A stretch of 64,000 nt of DNA from Pseudoalteromonas ulvae UL12 (GCF_014925405.1 NZ_AQHJ01000035.1:792918-856917); one strand, 5' to 3'; shown: positions 28,681-37,881, numbered from the stretch's first letter. The notes: generated by a model not told the origin, from the sequence alone. Translations and numbers: made by a program.

Positions 28681-28703
28681 GGCCAAGGGTTCTCCTTGGC
28701 CTT
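28681..28703 (+). terminator. Stem-loop between the giant lipoprotein and receptor genes
   Basis: GGCCAAGG / CCTTGGCC eight-bp perfect stem with a GTTCT loop, followed by an interrupted T run (TTTATT). It may attenuate transcription so that the lipoprotein is made in excess over the receptor. Confidence 0.6.
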
Positions 28704-28733
28704 TATTCTCAGTTCATGTTTCGGAGTAAATTA

Positions 28734-31427
28734 ATGAATTCTTTTAAAACCCCACGCCTTGTTCGCACTAAATTAAATCATGCTATTGCGTATGCATTAC
28801 TGGGTTTATCAACAAGCGCCGTTATCGCCGAAGAAGCGACAGAGCAAGAAATAGAAGAAGTGGTTGCTGTCGGTCAGCGTTTAAAAGGCAGTGCAGGGGC
28901 CGTTCTTCAAGAGCGTCAGAACCAAGCTTTCGTAGCCGATATTATGGGTGCGGATCAAATCTCGCGCACTGGTGATGGTGATGCCGCTTCTGCTCTTCGT
29001 CGTATCACAGGTTTAACCTTGGTCGACGGTAAGTTTATCTATGTTCGTGGCTTAGGTGAGCGTTATTCAAGTACACAGCTTAACGGCATGTATGTACCAA
29101 GCCCGGATCCTACTCGCTCAGTGGTACCACTAGATTTATTTCCATCAGATATCATTGAAAGTTTGAGTGTGCAAAAGTCATTTTCACCAGACATGCCAGC
29201 TCACTTTGGTGGCGGTAATGTGAATATTCGCACCAAATCAATCCCAAGTGATTCGTTATTTAAAGTCTCTGTTGGTGCTAAATACAACACTAGTAATTCA
29301 ACAACGGGTTACTTTTATGACGGTGGCGATGATGATTGGATGGGTCGTGATGATGGCACCCGCGCTTTACCGCAAGCATTCATTAATGCCTTTGCGAATG
29401 GCGGCATTGAAGGTGATAGCAATACCACGTTAGCTGAACGCCAAGCACTGATGGGTGCGCTTGATTGGCAAGTGGGGCCAGATGAAAAAGACGTTGATCC
29501 TGGTTTTGATTTTGCAATCTCATTGGGTGATAGGTTTGAAAGCGAAATTGGCACATTTGGTGTGTTAGCGGCTGTTTCGTATGAGAACGAATGGGAAGTC
29601 AACAAAGAAAAAAGTGGGACTAACTTAGGTAGTTTAGGCTGCGAAGACAAATGTTTTGCCCAGTATTACGATGGCGTGTCAACGGAACAAAATGTACGTT
29701 GGAGTGGCTCACTTAATTTAGGGTATGAATTCAATTCAAACCATAAAGTTGAGCTTAAAAATATCGCATTACATGATATGCGTGACCGCGTTCGTAATCG
29801 TGACTTTTATGATGCCAATGAAACTGAAGAAGGTGTACGTGATCTTCGTCGTGTGGATGTGTCTTATGAAGAGCGTGAAATGTTCTCAAGCCAAATAAAA
29901 GGCACGCATAACTTTGTTGATTTCAACAGTTTGTTCGTTGATTGGTATGCAGGCACAAGCCGCGCAAACCGAAATGCTCCAGGTGCAATGGATGTCATCT
30001 TCCAACGTAATTATGAAGATGGTGTCTTTGTCTCAGAGCAATTACAAGATGTCTCAGCAACGAATGTGACCCGTGAATTTCAAGAACTTCACGATGATGT
30101 CGATACTTGGGGTTGGAATGCGGGCCTGCCGATTTATGGTGAAGGCTACGAGCTAGAACTTAAAGTGGGCGGTGATTTTTCTGAGAAAACACGTGATGCC
30201 AGTAACACCAAATTTGGTATTGCTCACCGTGCTATCAGCGATGAATTTAGTTATGGTTCACGTATAGACAGCATTTTTGCACAGCAGAACATCGATAATG
30301 CTGGGTTTTATACCAGTGCTACAGGTGCGGGTATCTTCGACGACCGCACAACGGATGGTGATAAATACTCAGCCGCACATAAGTTGAACGCGTATTACAT
30401 GATGGCTGATTACTTTTTAGATAACACTTGGCGTTTTACCGGTGGTGTTCGCTACGAAGATTTTGCTCAAGTATCGGTTCCGTTTAAAGCGCACAGCAAT
30501 TTGTTCGATGCGACAAGTGAAGAAATTCAAGAAGTTGCCATTAAAGAAGATGATTTTTATCCTTCTTTAGCTGTGACCTACATCATGGATGAAGAAATGC
30601 AATTTCGTTTAAACCTAAGCGAAACCACAATTCGTCCGGATATGCGTGATGTTAGCTCGACTTTCTTTATCGATCCATTAACAGAGTTTTTAGTACGTGG
30701 TTCGCCAACTCTTGAAAGCTCTAAGCTTAAAAATGTTGATTTCAGATTTGAATGGTACATGCCAACAGGTAATAACGTGTCTGTGGCGTTATTCTATAAA
30801 GACATTACCAATCCCATCGAAATGGTTGAATTGGCGGGTGTTGGTGGCGCAGCACCACAGTTGTTAACGGCCAATGCACAATCAGGTGAATTAACTGGTA
30901 TCGAGTTTGATTTCCTCACCGATTTTAGTTTTATCAATGATGAACTAGCCGCGGTATTTTTATCGGGTAACTTAACGTTATCTGATTCATCGGTGAATTT
31001 AGGGATTGATGATACGGACGGTCAAGACTCACTTTTTGAGCAGCAATTAAAAGCCGCACTTGAAGCTGACACTGTGTCAAACATTGTTACAAATAACGAA
31101 CGCCGTTTGGTGGGTCACTCTGAGTGGGTGGCAAACTTACAGATGGGTTATGACTCAGCCAATGGCTTACACTCAACGTCGTTAGTTTACAACGTCTCTG
31201 GTCCTCGCATTATAGTCCCAGGAACACGTGGTAACGAAGACGCGGAAGAAAAGCCGTTTCACTCACTTGATTTAGTGTATTCGTATTTTCCTGATTTTAA
31301 CTCAGCGGTTAAATTCAAGATTAAGAATATCTTAGGCCAAGATAAAGAGATTGAACAAGAAGGCTTAGTCCTTTGGCAAAAAGAAGAAGGGACAGAGTTC
31401 AGCTTAAGCTATAGCTATGAATTCTAA
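28734..31427 (+). CDS. TonB-dependent outer-membrane receptor
   Basis: The start at 28734 (MNSFKTPRLV) has CGGAG seven bases upstream; the open frame extends back to 28677. Signal peptide ends near residue 33 (AVIAEEATE). The TonB-box region is EIEEVVAVGQRLKG. The plug domain is ~50-190 (ASALRRITGLTLVDGKFIYV, VRGLGERYSSTQLNG, DLFPSDIIESLSVQKSFSPD, GGGNVNIRTKS). The rest is a 22-strand barrel ending in SYSYEF with the C-terminal aromatic needed for BAM insertion. 897 residues. The plug resembles the carbohydrate/peptide-type receptors of marine bacteria more than siderophore receptors. It follows the giant lipoprotein by 68 bp. Confidence 0.92.
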   Translation: MNSFKTPRLVRTKLNHAIAYALLGLSTSAVIAEEATEQEIEEVVAVGQRLKGSAGAVLQERQNQAFVADIMGADQISRTGDGDAASALRRITGLTLVDGKFIYVRGLGERYSSTQLNGMYVPSPDPTRSVVPLDLFPSDIIESLSVQKSFSPDMPAHFGGGNVNIRTKSIPSDSLFKVSVGAKYNTSNSTTGYFYDGGDDDWMGRDDGTRALPQAFINAFANGGIEGDSNTTLAERQALMGALDWQVGPDEKDVDPGFDFAISLGDRFESEIGTFGVLAAVSYENEWEVNKEKSGTNLGSLGCEDKCFAQYYDGVSTEQNVRWSGSLNLGYEFNSNHKVELKNIALHDMRDRVRNRDFYDANETEEGVRDLRRVDVSYEEREMFSSQIKGTHNFVDFNSLFVDWYAGTSRANRNAPGAMDVIFQRNYEDGVFVSEQLQDVSATNVTREFQELHDDVDTWGWNAGLPIYGEGYELELKVGGDFSEKTRDASNTKFGIAHRAISDEFSYGSRIDSIFAQQNIDNAGFYTSATGAGIFDDRTTDGDKYSAAHKLNAYYMMADYFLDNTWRFTGGVRYEDFAQVSVPFKAHSNLFDATSEEIQEVAIKEDDFYPSLAVTYIMDEEMQFRLNLSETTIRPDMRDVSSTFFIDPLTEFLVRGSPTLESSKLKNVDFRFEWYMPTGNNVSVALFYKDITNPIEMVELAGVGGAAPQLLTANAQSGELTGIEFDFLTDFSFINDELAAVFLSGNLTLSDSSVNLGIDDTDGQDSLFEQQLKAALEADTVSNIVTNNERRLVGHSEWVANLQMGYDSANGLHSTSLVYNVSGPRIIVPGTRGNEDAEEKPFHSLDLVYSYFPDFNSAVKFKIKNILGQDKEIEQEGLVLWQKEEGTEFSLSYSYEF

Positions 31428-31470
31428 TTCGTTTTAGCAAGGAAGCATTCAAAACTAATGCAGTTTCTTA

Positions 31471-31496
31471 GCCCTACCAATCGGTAGGGCTTTTTT
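31471..31496 (+). terminator. Terminator after the TonB-dependent receptor
   Basis: GCCCTACC / GGTAGGGC stem with an AATC loop and six T. Confidence 0.92.
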
Positions 31497-31687
31497 GTGC
31501 ATTAATATAAAAAGCTATGGCTAGATATAAATAAACTCTCTATGAAATAATTTAAAGTTAACTTAAAAGCCCTAGTTTTATAATGTGTGCAATGCTAGAT
31601 TCTTAACCTTGGTTTTACCAATTTACCTAAAAACTCACGCAATTCGGGAATTGGTTTTATTATTTCGTTTTTAGGGTATGACATATT

Positions 31688-32800
31688 ATGAAAAAATTAG
31701 GATTAGTCGGTTGGCGCGGCATGGTCGGTTCGGTATTGATGGAGCGCATGCAACAAGAAAATGATTTTGCGCAATTTGACGTAACATTTTTTACCACTTC
31801 GCAGGCGGGTCAACTCGGTCCCGATCTTGCGGGTGATGCTAAGCCACTGCTCAGCGCGACTGACGTCGCATCTTTAGCACAAATGGATATTATTATTACC
31901 TGCCAAGGCGGTGATTACACTAAAAGTGTTTATCCAGATCTACGTGGCAGCGGCTGGAATGGTTTTTGGATTGATGCTGCGTCAGCGCTTCGAATGGAAG
32001 ATGACAGCATCATTGTATTAGATCCAGTGAACAAAGATGTGATCACTCAAGGGTTAGAACAAGGGGTGAAAACCTTTGTTGGCGGTAACTGTACTGTTTC
32101 ACTGATGTTATTGGCACTTGGTGGTTTATTCGAGCAAGATTTAATTGAATGGGTCAGCCCAATGACGTACCAAGCAGCCTCTGGTGCTGGTGCGCGTAAT
32201 ATGAAAGAGTTGATCGCTCAAATGGGGGCTATTCATCAATCGGTTGCTGAGCTGGTGGACGATCCCAATTCAGCCATTTTAGAAATTGATAAAATTGTCA
32301 GTGAAACCATTGCTGGGGATGATTTACCAACGTCACAATTTGGTGCGCCTTTGGCTGGTAGCTTAATTCCTTGGATTGATGTGCCGATGCCATCAGGTCA
32401 ATCAAAAGAAGAATGGAAAGCACAAGTTGAAGCGAACAAAATATTAGGTACTTCAAAGCAGCCGATCCCTGTTGATGGCTTATGTGTGCGAATTGGTGCG
32501 ATGCGTTGTCATTCGCAAGCGATGACCATTAAATTACGTGAAGATATTTCGGTCGAAAAAATTGAGCAAATCTTAGCGCAGCATAATGAATGGGTGAAAG
32601 TCATTCATAATGACCGAGCGCAAAGCGTGCAAGATTTATCGCCTGTTAACGTCACTGGGACACTTTCAATCCCGGTTGGACGAATTCGTAAACTAGCGAT
32701 GGGTCCACAATATATCAGTGCGTTTACTGTTGGCGATCAGTTATTGTGGGGCGCAGCTGAGCCGCTTCGTCGCATGCTTAGAATTATCGAAAGCCACTAA
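31688..32800 (+). CDS. asd: Aspartate-semialdehyde dehydrogenase
   Basis: NADPH-dependent enzyme of the aspartate pathway, making the common precursor of lysine, diaminopimelate, methionine and threonine. NADP loop [17 protein letters not shown] at residues 5-21. Catalytic Cys135 in [12 protein letters not shown], the same position as in E. coli. [10 protein letters not shown] holds the substrate-binding histidine region. 370 residues, the gammaproteobacterial form. Monocistronic, bounded by terminators on both sides. Confidence 0.98.
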   Translation: MKKLGLVGWRGMVGSVLMERMQQENDFAQFDVTFFTTSQAGQLGPDLAGDAKPLLSATDVASLAQMDIIITCQGGDYTKSVYPDLRGSGWNGFWIDAASALRMEDDSIIVLDPVNKDVITQGLEQGVKTFVGGNCTVSLMLLALGGLFEQDLIEWVSPMTYQAASGAGARNMKELIAQMGAIHQSVAELVDDPNSAILEIDKIVSETIAGDDLPTSQFGAPLAGSLIPWIDVPMPSGQSKEEWKAQVEANKILGTSKQPIPVDGLCVRIGAMRCHSQAMTIKLREDISVEKIEQILAQHNEWVKVIHNDRAQSVQDLSPVNVTGTLSIPVGRIRKLAMGPQYISAFTVGDQLLWGAAEPLRRMLRIIESH

Positions 32801-32819
32801 TTGACTCTTGCTATGAAAC

Positions 32820-32842
32820 AACCCAGCTTTGCTGGGTTTTTT
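32820..32842 (+). terminator. Terminator after asd
   Basis: AACCCAGC / GCTGGGTT stem with a TTT loop and a T run. Confidence 0.92.
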
Positions 32843-32927
32843 ATTGTCGTTTTAGTGCGAGACGGACAGTAACACCGAATCGGAATGGTTTAATTGCACT
32901 GGCTAATGTGGCTTATTTAGGATAACT

Positions 32928-33398
32928 ATGTATCGGATTCTGTGTGTATTTTTTTTAATGTGTGTTTCTTCTACAGCTGCGGCTAAAGAGTTGAATGACA
33001 ACCTAAAACGTTATGTTGAATCGTGGCAAATGATCGATAGTGCGCAGCGCTTAATAATTCTAGAGTCACTTGTTACTGACCCATTTTATTACGATGATCC
33101 AACCACTCAGCAAGTGACAATTAATTCTGCGAAGAGGCTCAATCAATGGATTGACGATTTTCATGCACAGATGAGGTTTGAAAATATCTGGCCTATTTCA
33201 GCTCAGTTAATCAGTCAAATAGATAGCCGCACAACCGAACGCGGTTCGGTGTTTCGCTTTAATTGGCGTATTAGTAGTCATGGCACAACTTTAATAGAGG
33301 GAACTGATTTTGGTAAAGCGAATAAAGAAGCAAAATTAATTGAGGTGAATGGTTTTTTTGGTTTACCTATCCCAATTAAGCCAGTCTCTGATCATTAA
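32928..33398 (+). CDS. Secreted NTF2/SnoaL-like protein
   Basis: Signal peptide residues 1-19 (CVSSTAAAKE). The mature part looks like an NTF2-like cone fold. YVESWQMIDSAQRLIILESLVTDPFYYDDPTTQ has the N-terminal helices with the DPxYYDDP loop common in SnoaL-like proteins. FRFNWRISSHGTTLIEGTDFGK and AKLIEVNGFFG form the curved sheet. 156 residues. Function unknown; such folds bind small ligands or act as minimal enzymes. Confidence 0.7.
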   Translation: MYRILCVFFLMCVSSTAAAKELNDNLKRYVESWQMIDSAQRLIILESLVTDPFYYDDPTTQQVTINSAKRLNQWIDDFHAQMRFENIWPISAQLISQIDSRTTERGSVFRFNWRISSHGTTLIEGTDFGKANKEAKLIEVNGFFGLPIPIKPVSDH

Positions 33399-33540
33399 CT
33401 GTGAAGCTTTTTCTCATGTCATTGTATTGAAGGTCATCTGATAGTTGATGTTAGTTTTAGTTGGAAAATAATAAATCAGTTGAATGATAACGTTAATTGC
33501 GACAGTCTTAGGCTTTGTTTTATAGAAGCTACTTTTATTT

Positions 33541-34209
33541 GTGCATACATTACTGAAAACAGATCCTTGGTTTGCAAGTTTACCTGAAGAATTTGCACAT
33601 TTTTTATTGAGTTCTGGGCAATGCACAACCTTGGGCATGAATGAATATGTCTTTCGAAATGGTGAAGCTGACAACGGCTTGTTTGTGCTGCTAGAGGGTT
33701 TGATCTGCATTTCAAATATCAATTTAGAGGGTGAAGAAGCGATATTAGCGGTACTTAATAAAGGGATTTGGTTTGGGGAAGTGTCTTTAATTGATGGGGC
33801 GCCTCGCACACATGACGCACGTTGTATCACCGAGTGCCGTCTACTGCACGTTCCATCATTGTGTTTACGCCAATTTCTTGCTGATAATCCGGTTTATTGG
33901 CAGCATATTGCGCAGCTCGTCAGTAATAAGTTACGTCTTATTTTCAGTGCTTATGAAGTGCTACAAACATTACCAGCTCATGAGCGTGTGATCCGCCAGT
34001 TGCTCATGTTAGGACGTAATTATACTGAACAAACGGTCTCGACAACACGATTACCAATTAATCAATTAATACTCTCGCAGTTAGCGGCAACATCACGGCA
34101 AACGTGCAATCAGAGTCTTAAAAAATTGGCTGCTTTGCATATTATCAAACTCAACTACCAGCATATTGAAGTACTCGACTGGCCTGCGTTAATGCGCCTT
34201 TCAACATAA
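33541..34209 (+). CDS. Crp/Fnr-family transcription regulator
   Basis: GTG start. The N-terminal cyclic-nucleotide-binding beta-barrel is ~15-125, with the phosphate-binding-cassette-like FGEVSLIDGAPRTHDARCI in place of the CRP GELGLFEEGQERSAW-type segment. Arg at the PTHDAR-like turn is partly kept, so cAMP binding is possible but not assured. A dimerisation helix is followed by a winged helix with ILSQLAATSRQTCNQSLKKL (~residues 170-190) as recognition HTH. No N-terminal cysteines, so it is not an Fnr-type oxygen sensor. 222 residues. Targets unknown; tandem inverted repeats follow at 34234-34266. Confidence 0.88.
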   Translation: MHTLLKTDPWFASLPEEFAHFLLSSGQCTTLGMNEYVFRNGEADNGLFVLLEGLICISNINLEGEEAILAVLNKGIWFGEVSLIDGAPRTHDARCITECRLLHVPSLCLRQFLADNPVYWQHIAQLVSNKLRLIFSAYEVLQTLPAHERVIRQLLMLGRNYTEQTVSTTRLPINQLILSQLAATSRQTCNQSLKKLAALHIIKLNYQHIEVLDWPALMRLST

Positions 34210-34233
34210 AATATCGGCAACTTTATTGTTAAA

Positions 34234-34266
34234 TGTCAGCTAACTGACAGTGTCTGCTTTTAGACA
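34234..34266. promoter_or_regulatory. Two adjacent inverted repeats between the Crp-like gene and DUF962 gene
   Basis: TGTCAGCTAACTGACA (6-bp arms) is followed directly by TGTCTGCTTTTAGACA (5-bp arms). The first has the dyad form of a Crp/Fnr-type operator and lies ~60 bp before the next ATG. They could equally be RNA hairpins ending the regulator transcript, though no proper T run follows. Confidence 0.4.
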
Positions 34267-34306
34267 ATGCTATTGTATTTATATCAATACTCTAAAGTAG
34301 ATAAAT

Positions 34307-34810
34307 ATGAAATCATTGCAGCAACATTTAATTAATTATGCCCGCTATCACCGCGATCCCCGAAATATCAACACGCACTTTATTGGTATCCCTCTCATCG
34401 TTCTTAGCATCATAGTGTTACTTAATTTAATCATGTTGCCACTTTTAGGCTTAACCATGAAGTTGGGCGTGGTTATCGCAGTAATTACTTGTGGATTTTA
34501 TATAAAACTCGATATTAAACTGGGTGTAATCATGACGTTATTTATGGCACTACTATGCCTGGTTGCATCGGTAATCAGTGACTTTGAGCATGCATTGTTA
34601 CTTGGTATCGCGCTATTTGTCATTGGGTGGGTGTTTCAATTTGTAGGGCATTACTTTGAAGGTAAAAAACCAGCTTTTGTCGATGATTTAATGGGATTGG
34701 TAATTGGTCCGTTATTTGTTATTGCTGAAATGCTGTTTTTACTTGGTTTGTTTAAAGAGTTAAAAAGTACCATTGAACAGCAAGCTGGAATTGTCGAAAA
34801 TCAAACCTAG
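34307..34810 (+). CDS. DUF962 (Mpo1-like) membrane protein, long form
   Basis: Integral membrane protein with four or five TM segments. Relative of yeast Mpo1, an iron-dependent dioxygenase that shortens 2-hydroxy fatty acids. YHRDPRNINTHFIGIPLIV at the N-terminus and FQFVGHYFEGKKPAFVDDLM near residues 110-130 are the two conserved histidine-bearing segments of the family. 167 residues. The bacterial substrate is not known. Convergent with a second, shorter DUF962 gene 3 bp away. Confidence 0.82.
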   Translation: MKSLQQHLINYARYHRDPRNINTHFIGIPLIVLSIIVLLNLIMLPLLGLTMKLGVVIAVITCGFYIKLDIKLGVIMTLFMALLCLVASVISDFEHALLLGIALFVIGWVFQFVGHYFEGKKPAFVDDLMGLVIGPLFVIAEMLFLLGLFKELKSTIEQQAGIVENQT

Positions 34811-34813
34811 CTG

Positions 34814-35122
34814 TTAATGATAGTGTCCACAGAGCATATCAAAAAAGAGTCTAAAATCAGCAAGTAAACTTCTAACCGGGGCTTTAAATGTCGCCGGTTT
34901 GTTTTGCTCAAACACAAAGTGACCAATCCAAGCAAACCCGTAGCCGATGCATGGTAGCAGCCATAATAGCGTATATTGAGTTGTATAAAGGCTAAAGACC
35001 GTCAGTAAAATAAGCAAAAGTGTGCCGATGAAATGCAACCAACGACATACTCGATTTTGGTGTTGCGACAAGTAGAATTGATAAAACTGCTCAAAGGTTT
35101 GCTGATTTTTGCTCATACTCAT
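34814..35122 (-). CDS. DUF962 (Mpo1-like) membrane protein, short form
   Basis: 102-residue protein with two hydrophobic segments. It bears the same two signatures as its neighbour in shorter form: FYLSQHQNRVCRWLHFIGT near the N-terminus and YGFAWIGHFVFEQNKPATF near residue 62, matching the HxxG and GHxxFExxKPA patterns. Tail-to-tail with the long DUF962 gene. Whether the two act together is unknown. Either of two ATGs (35122 or 35116) could be the start. Confidence 0.78.
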   Translation of the reverse strand: MSMSKNQQTFEQFYQFYLSQHQNRVCRWLHFIGTLLLILLTVFSLYTTQYTLLWLLPCIGYGFAWIGHFVFEQNKPATFKAPVRSLLADFRLFFDMLCGHYH

Positions 35123-35306
35123 TCACGCTTTAAACCGAAAAACTTACCATGCCTTTTATTCATTACAATGTCTAGCCTTGTTGATAGGGACACAAACGTT
35201 TTATTTTTTATTGCTGATTTTATTATTTAAAATTGGATTTAGTTGGGTTTGAGTACCAAACTTTCCTTGCATATAGACTCAATCACAACTGCGAAACGGA
35301 ATCACA

Positions 35307-35975
35307 ATGTCATTTGATGCATTTTTACAAGACTGGTTTGGTTACACGATTTATTTTATTGCTTACATCGCCGCTTTAGGCGCATTTGGCTGTAGTTCTA
35401 TTTTTTGGTTACGTGTATTAACTATTTTTTCGTCTGCGTGCTTTGTTGTTTATTATTATATTATCCCGGCTGATCCCCTTTGGCTTGATATCTTCTCTGA
35501 AGGGGCGTTGGTGGTCATTAATGCTGCGATGATTGCGCTTCTATGGTATCGGGAGAAATCAATCCGCTTTAGTGAAGAAGAAAAGGAGCTATACGCAACG
35601 ATCTTTTCTCGTTTTAGTCCATTTGAATTTTATAAATTAATCAAAGTAGGTAAATGGCAAACTTTTGAACCAGAAGATGTATTAACTAAGCAAGGTAAAA
35701 AAGTCCCGGCTTTGTATTTCATTTATAATGGTGAGGTGAATGTTGTCGTCGATGGCAAAACCATTGTACAACTTCGAGATGGCTATTTTGTTGGGGAAAT
35801 GAGCTTCACGTTGGAGCAAGCAGCCAATGCGGATGTTATCGTGTCAGTGCCCACACGAATTTTGTATTGGCCACAAGATATACTGCAAGATTTACTAAAA
35901 CGTAATCCTGCGATGAAAAATGCCGTAGAGGCGATGATCACCCAGGATTTAGCAAAAAAACTACGTCAGGGCTAA
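35307..35975 (+). CDS. Popeye-like membrane cyclic-nucleotide-binding protein
   Basis: Three closely packed N-terminal TM helices (residues ~10-30, 32-50 and 58-78) are followed by a short charged helix (IRFSEEEKELYATIFSRFSPFEFYKLIKVG). Then comes a cyclic-nucleotide-binding beta-roll (FEPEDVLTKQGKKVPALYFI, GEVNVVVDGKTI, GYFVGEMSFTLEQAANADVIV). This TM3-plus-cNMP arrangement, with the 'LYxxxFxxxxxxxFxxL' linker, is that of Popeye-domain proteins, which bind cAMP in animals and have little-studied bacterial relatives. 222 residues. The canonical CRP arginine is not obvious. No effector domain is attached. Confidence 0.75.
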   Translation: MSFDAFLQDWFGYTIYFIAYIAALGAFGCSSIFWLRVLTIFSSACFVVYYYIIPADPLWLDIFSEGALVVINAAMIALLWYREKSIRFSEEEKELYATIFSRFSPFEFYKLIKVGKWQTFEPEDVLTKQGKKVPALYFIYNGEVNVVVDGKTIVQLRDGYFVGEMSFTLEQAANADVIVSVPTRILYWPQDILQDLLKRNPAMKNAVEAMITQDLAKKLRQG

Positions 35976-35976
35976 C

Positions 35977-36228
35977 TTATTCAGTTGGTTTATCTTCTGC
36001 TTTTTTAACTCTGATCACAGAACCTGATAAATTGATGCCATTTAATTCTTTAATGGCCACTTTCGCTTCACCCACTTTAGGTAGAGTAATAAAACCAAAC
36101 CCCTTAGATTGGCCTGTTTGTGAATCAAGTACCAGCGAACACGATTGAACCGCTCCGTATTGACTAAAAAGGGCGGTTAATTCGTTTTCTGTGACAGATT
36201 TTGCAAGGTTACGTACTAAAATTTTCAT
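35977..36228 (-). CDS. RRM-domain RNA-binding protein
   Basis: 83 residues forming a single RNA-recognition motif. RNP2 is ILVRNL at the N-terminus and RNP1 is KGFGFITL at ~residues 42-49. Such small glycine-poor RRM proteins are common in marine gammaproteobacteria and cyanobacteria and are often cold-induced. Convergent with the Popeye-like gene, 1 bp apart. Confidence 0.9.
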   Translation of the reverse strand: MKILVRNLAKSVTENELTALFSQYGAVQSCSLVLDSQTGQSKGFGFITLPKVGEAKVAIKELNGINLSGSVIRVKKAEDKPTE

Positions 36229-36322
36229 TTAATTAACTTTCTAAAGTAAAAAGGAGATGCTTTCGCATAGCCCGATAGAATAACAGCTCTGTTGCACAGC
36301 CCCTAATAATTTTGATGGTTAT

Positions 36323-36799
36323 TTAGTAGGCTATATCGACCCTCACTAGGCCATTGGTAAGATAAACCAAACGCACTTTATCACCATTTTTGAACACCAT
36401 TCGATTATCATAATCTTGTAGCACCATAAACTGTTCATCTTGTTCTGTTGTAATTAACAATTCGACCAATTGATGCTGAATAATTTGTCCTGAACGGGTG
36501 TGGCTCTTTGACATATTACTGCCAATCATTGCGCCTAAAATGGTGGCAGCTACCTGTCCACTGCCATCACCAAACTGATTACCGATTGCCCCGCCAATCA
36601 AGGCTCCGCCGAATCGATGCCAGCCGTTATCTTTGTCATACCGGATCTCTTGTTCTGTTAGGTGTTTAACGCTATTAATTGAACCAAATAATACTTTTTC
36701 AACTGGCACTGCTTTGTTGCGCTCATAAGGGTGAGCGGCAAGCAGTGTTGGTATCAAACATATCAAAAATGAAAACGTGATTGTCAATGCGCGAGACAT
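36323..36799 (-). CDS. Glycine-zipper 2TM-domain envelope protein
   Basis: Signal peptide residues 1-21 (LLAAHPYE). RFGGALIGGAIGNQFGDGSG and ILGAMIGSNMSKS form the glycine zipper typical of the SlyB/17-kDa antigen type, but there is no lipobox cysteine. The C-terminal ~50 residues (MVLQDYDNRMVFKNGDKVRLVYL) form a small beta domain. 158 residues. Last gene of the leftward lpoB operon, 12 nt after lpoB. Role in envelope integrity is inferred from family. Confidence 0.8.
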   Translation of the reverse strand: MSRALTITFSFLICLIPTLLAAHPYERNKAVPVEKVLFGSINSVKHLTEQEIRYDKDNGWHRFGGALIGGAIGNQFGDGSGQVAATILGAMIGSNMSKSHTRSGQIIQHQLVELLITTEQDEQFMVLQDYDNRMVFKNGDKVRLVYLTNGLVRVDIAY

Positions 36800-36811
36800 T
36801 GTCTCCTCCTA

Positions 36812-37414
36812 TTACCAGCCAATCTTGGCTTTTTGACGAGTTTTGCGGATCTCTGTTTCATCTGCCCACTCAATGAGTCCGCTTTCTAAATCGAGTAAAC
36901 GTAAGGTGAATTTGTAATAGACATCGGCAACATCTTTGTTGGTTTTCACTATGCTTGATAGGTTCCCATACAGCATGTATTGCGCACCGGTTTGTTTACC
37001 AAACGACACGGCTTTATTTTGATCTACCATTCCAGAATCGTTTTGAAAATTGAGTTGCGCTTTGACTGCATCGACACGAGTCATGTCTACAAAGCGAAAC
37101 TTTCCTGAACGAAGCAATTTAGTCGAGATAGAGTCTGTCACAGATTCAGTATCGATGTGTTCGCTGGTTTTATTTTTAATTCGCTCAACAAATACAACAG
37201 GGCGGTTGTTTTGAGTTAAGGTGCCGACGACAGGAGAAAGCAGCATTGAATCGGTCATTTCATTCGCCATTTTTTGTAAATCAGTGGAACCAAAACTGAT
37301 GTCGGTTGTTTCGACGGCATTGGCATCACCGTAACTGACAACGGCACGGTTTGCACAACCCGATAGTGTTAGAACACTGATTGCAAGCGCGCTAATTAAG
37401 TATGTATGTTTCAT
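36812..37414 (-). CDS. lpoB: Penicillin-binding protein activator LpoB
   Basis: Outer-membrane lipoprotein that reaches through the periplasm to activate PBP1b. Signal with lipobox LSGC, cysteine at residue 20. YGDANAVETTDI is the short linker region. The globular domain (VVFVERIKNKTSEHIDTESV, LLRSGKFRFVD, YMLYGNLSSIVKTN, YYKFTLRLLDLESGLIEWAD) matches the CsgG-like fold of LpoB. 200 residues; the proline-rich linker of E. coli LpoB is missing, as in other marine relatives. Its companions YcfL and the COG3014 protein lie directly upstream. Confidence 0.92.
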   Translation of the reverse strand: MKHTYLISALAISVLTLSGCANRAVVSYGDANAVETTDISFGSTDLQKMANEMTDSMLLSPVVGTLTQNNRPVVFVERIKNKTSEHIDTESVTDSISTKLLRSGKFRFVDMTRVDAVKAQLNFQNDSGMVDQNKAVSFGKQTGAQYMLYGNLSSIVKTNKDVADVYYKFTLRLLDLESGLIEWADETEIRKTRQKAKIGW

Positions 37415-37428
37415 CTGAATTTCCTTTT

Positions 37429-37881
37429 TTAAAAGCGTTGAAGTTGTGTGGCCACTTCACGAATATAAAGTTTAAAATGTGTAGCTTGTTTGTTTTTAGC
37501 TAAACCAGTTAATTGGGTATGTTGTCCACCATGAAGATCAATAGCTTGCCAATTTTGCTTGGTTGCATCGATTTCAAATCCTGCGCTATCAAACCAACTA
37601 AACTGATATTGTAGTTTTTGCGATTTATGATAATCACTTTTCACAGAGACGTTCACTTGTAGATAATCATTATGATAGCGTGCTAAGGACTGTGTTAAAT
37701 GCAATCGATTGGCTAATGCTGAATTGTCGATTGAGATGTATTGCTTTAATTGCTCTTGATCTAATGATTTTGTGGTTGCGGGGATCAGTGATGTACCCAC
37801 TCCAGTCGTGATTGGATTATGCACACAGCCTAAGCTGATAACGCAAAAGGTCGCGAGCAATATATGCTGAGAGAGTTTCAT
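37429..37881 (-). CDS. ycfL: YcfL-type lipoprotein (DUF1425)
   Basis: Lipoprotein signal with lipobox SLGC at residue 19. The mature domain has the DUF1425 pattern NRLHLTQSLARYHNDYLQVN, LQYQFSWFDSAGFEID and TKQNWQAIDLHGGQHTQLTG. 150 residues. Function unknown; in many gammaproteobacteria, as here, ycfL precedes lpoB in one operon, which suggests a link to peptidoglycan synthesis. Confidence 0.88.
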   Translation of the reverse strand: MKLSQHILLATFCVISLGCVHNPITTGVGTSLIPATTKSLDQEQLKQYISIDNSALANRLHLTQSLARYHNDYLQVNVSVKSDYHKSQKLQYQFSWFDSAGFEIDATKQNWQAIDLHGGQHTQLTGLAKNKQATHFKLYIREVATQLQRF

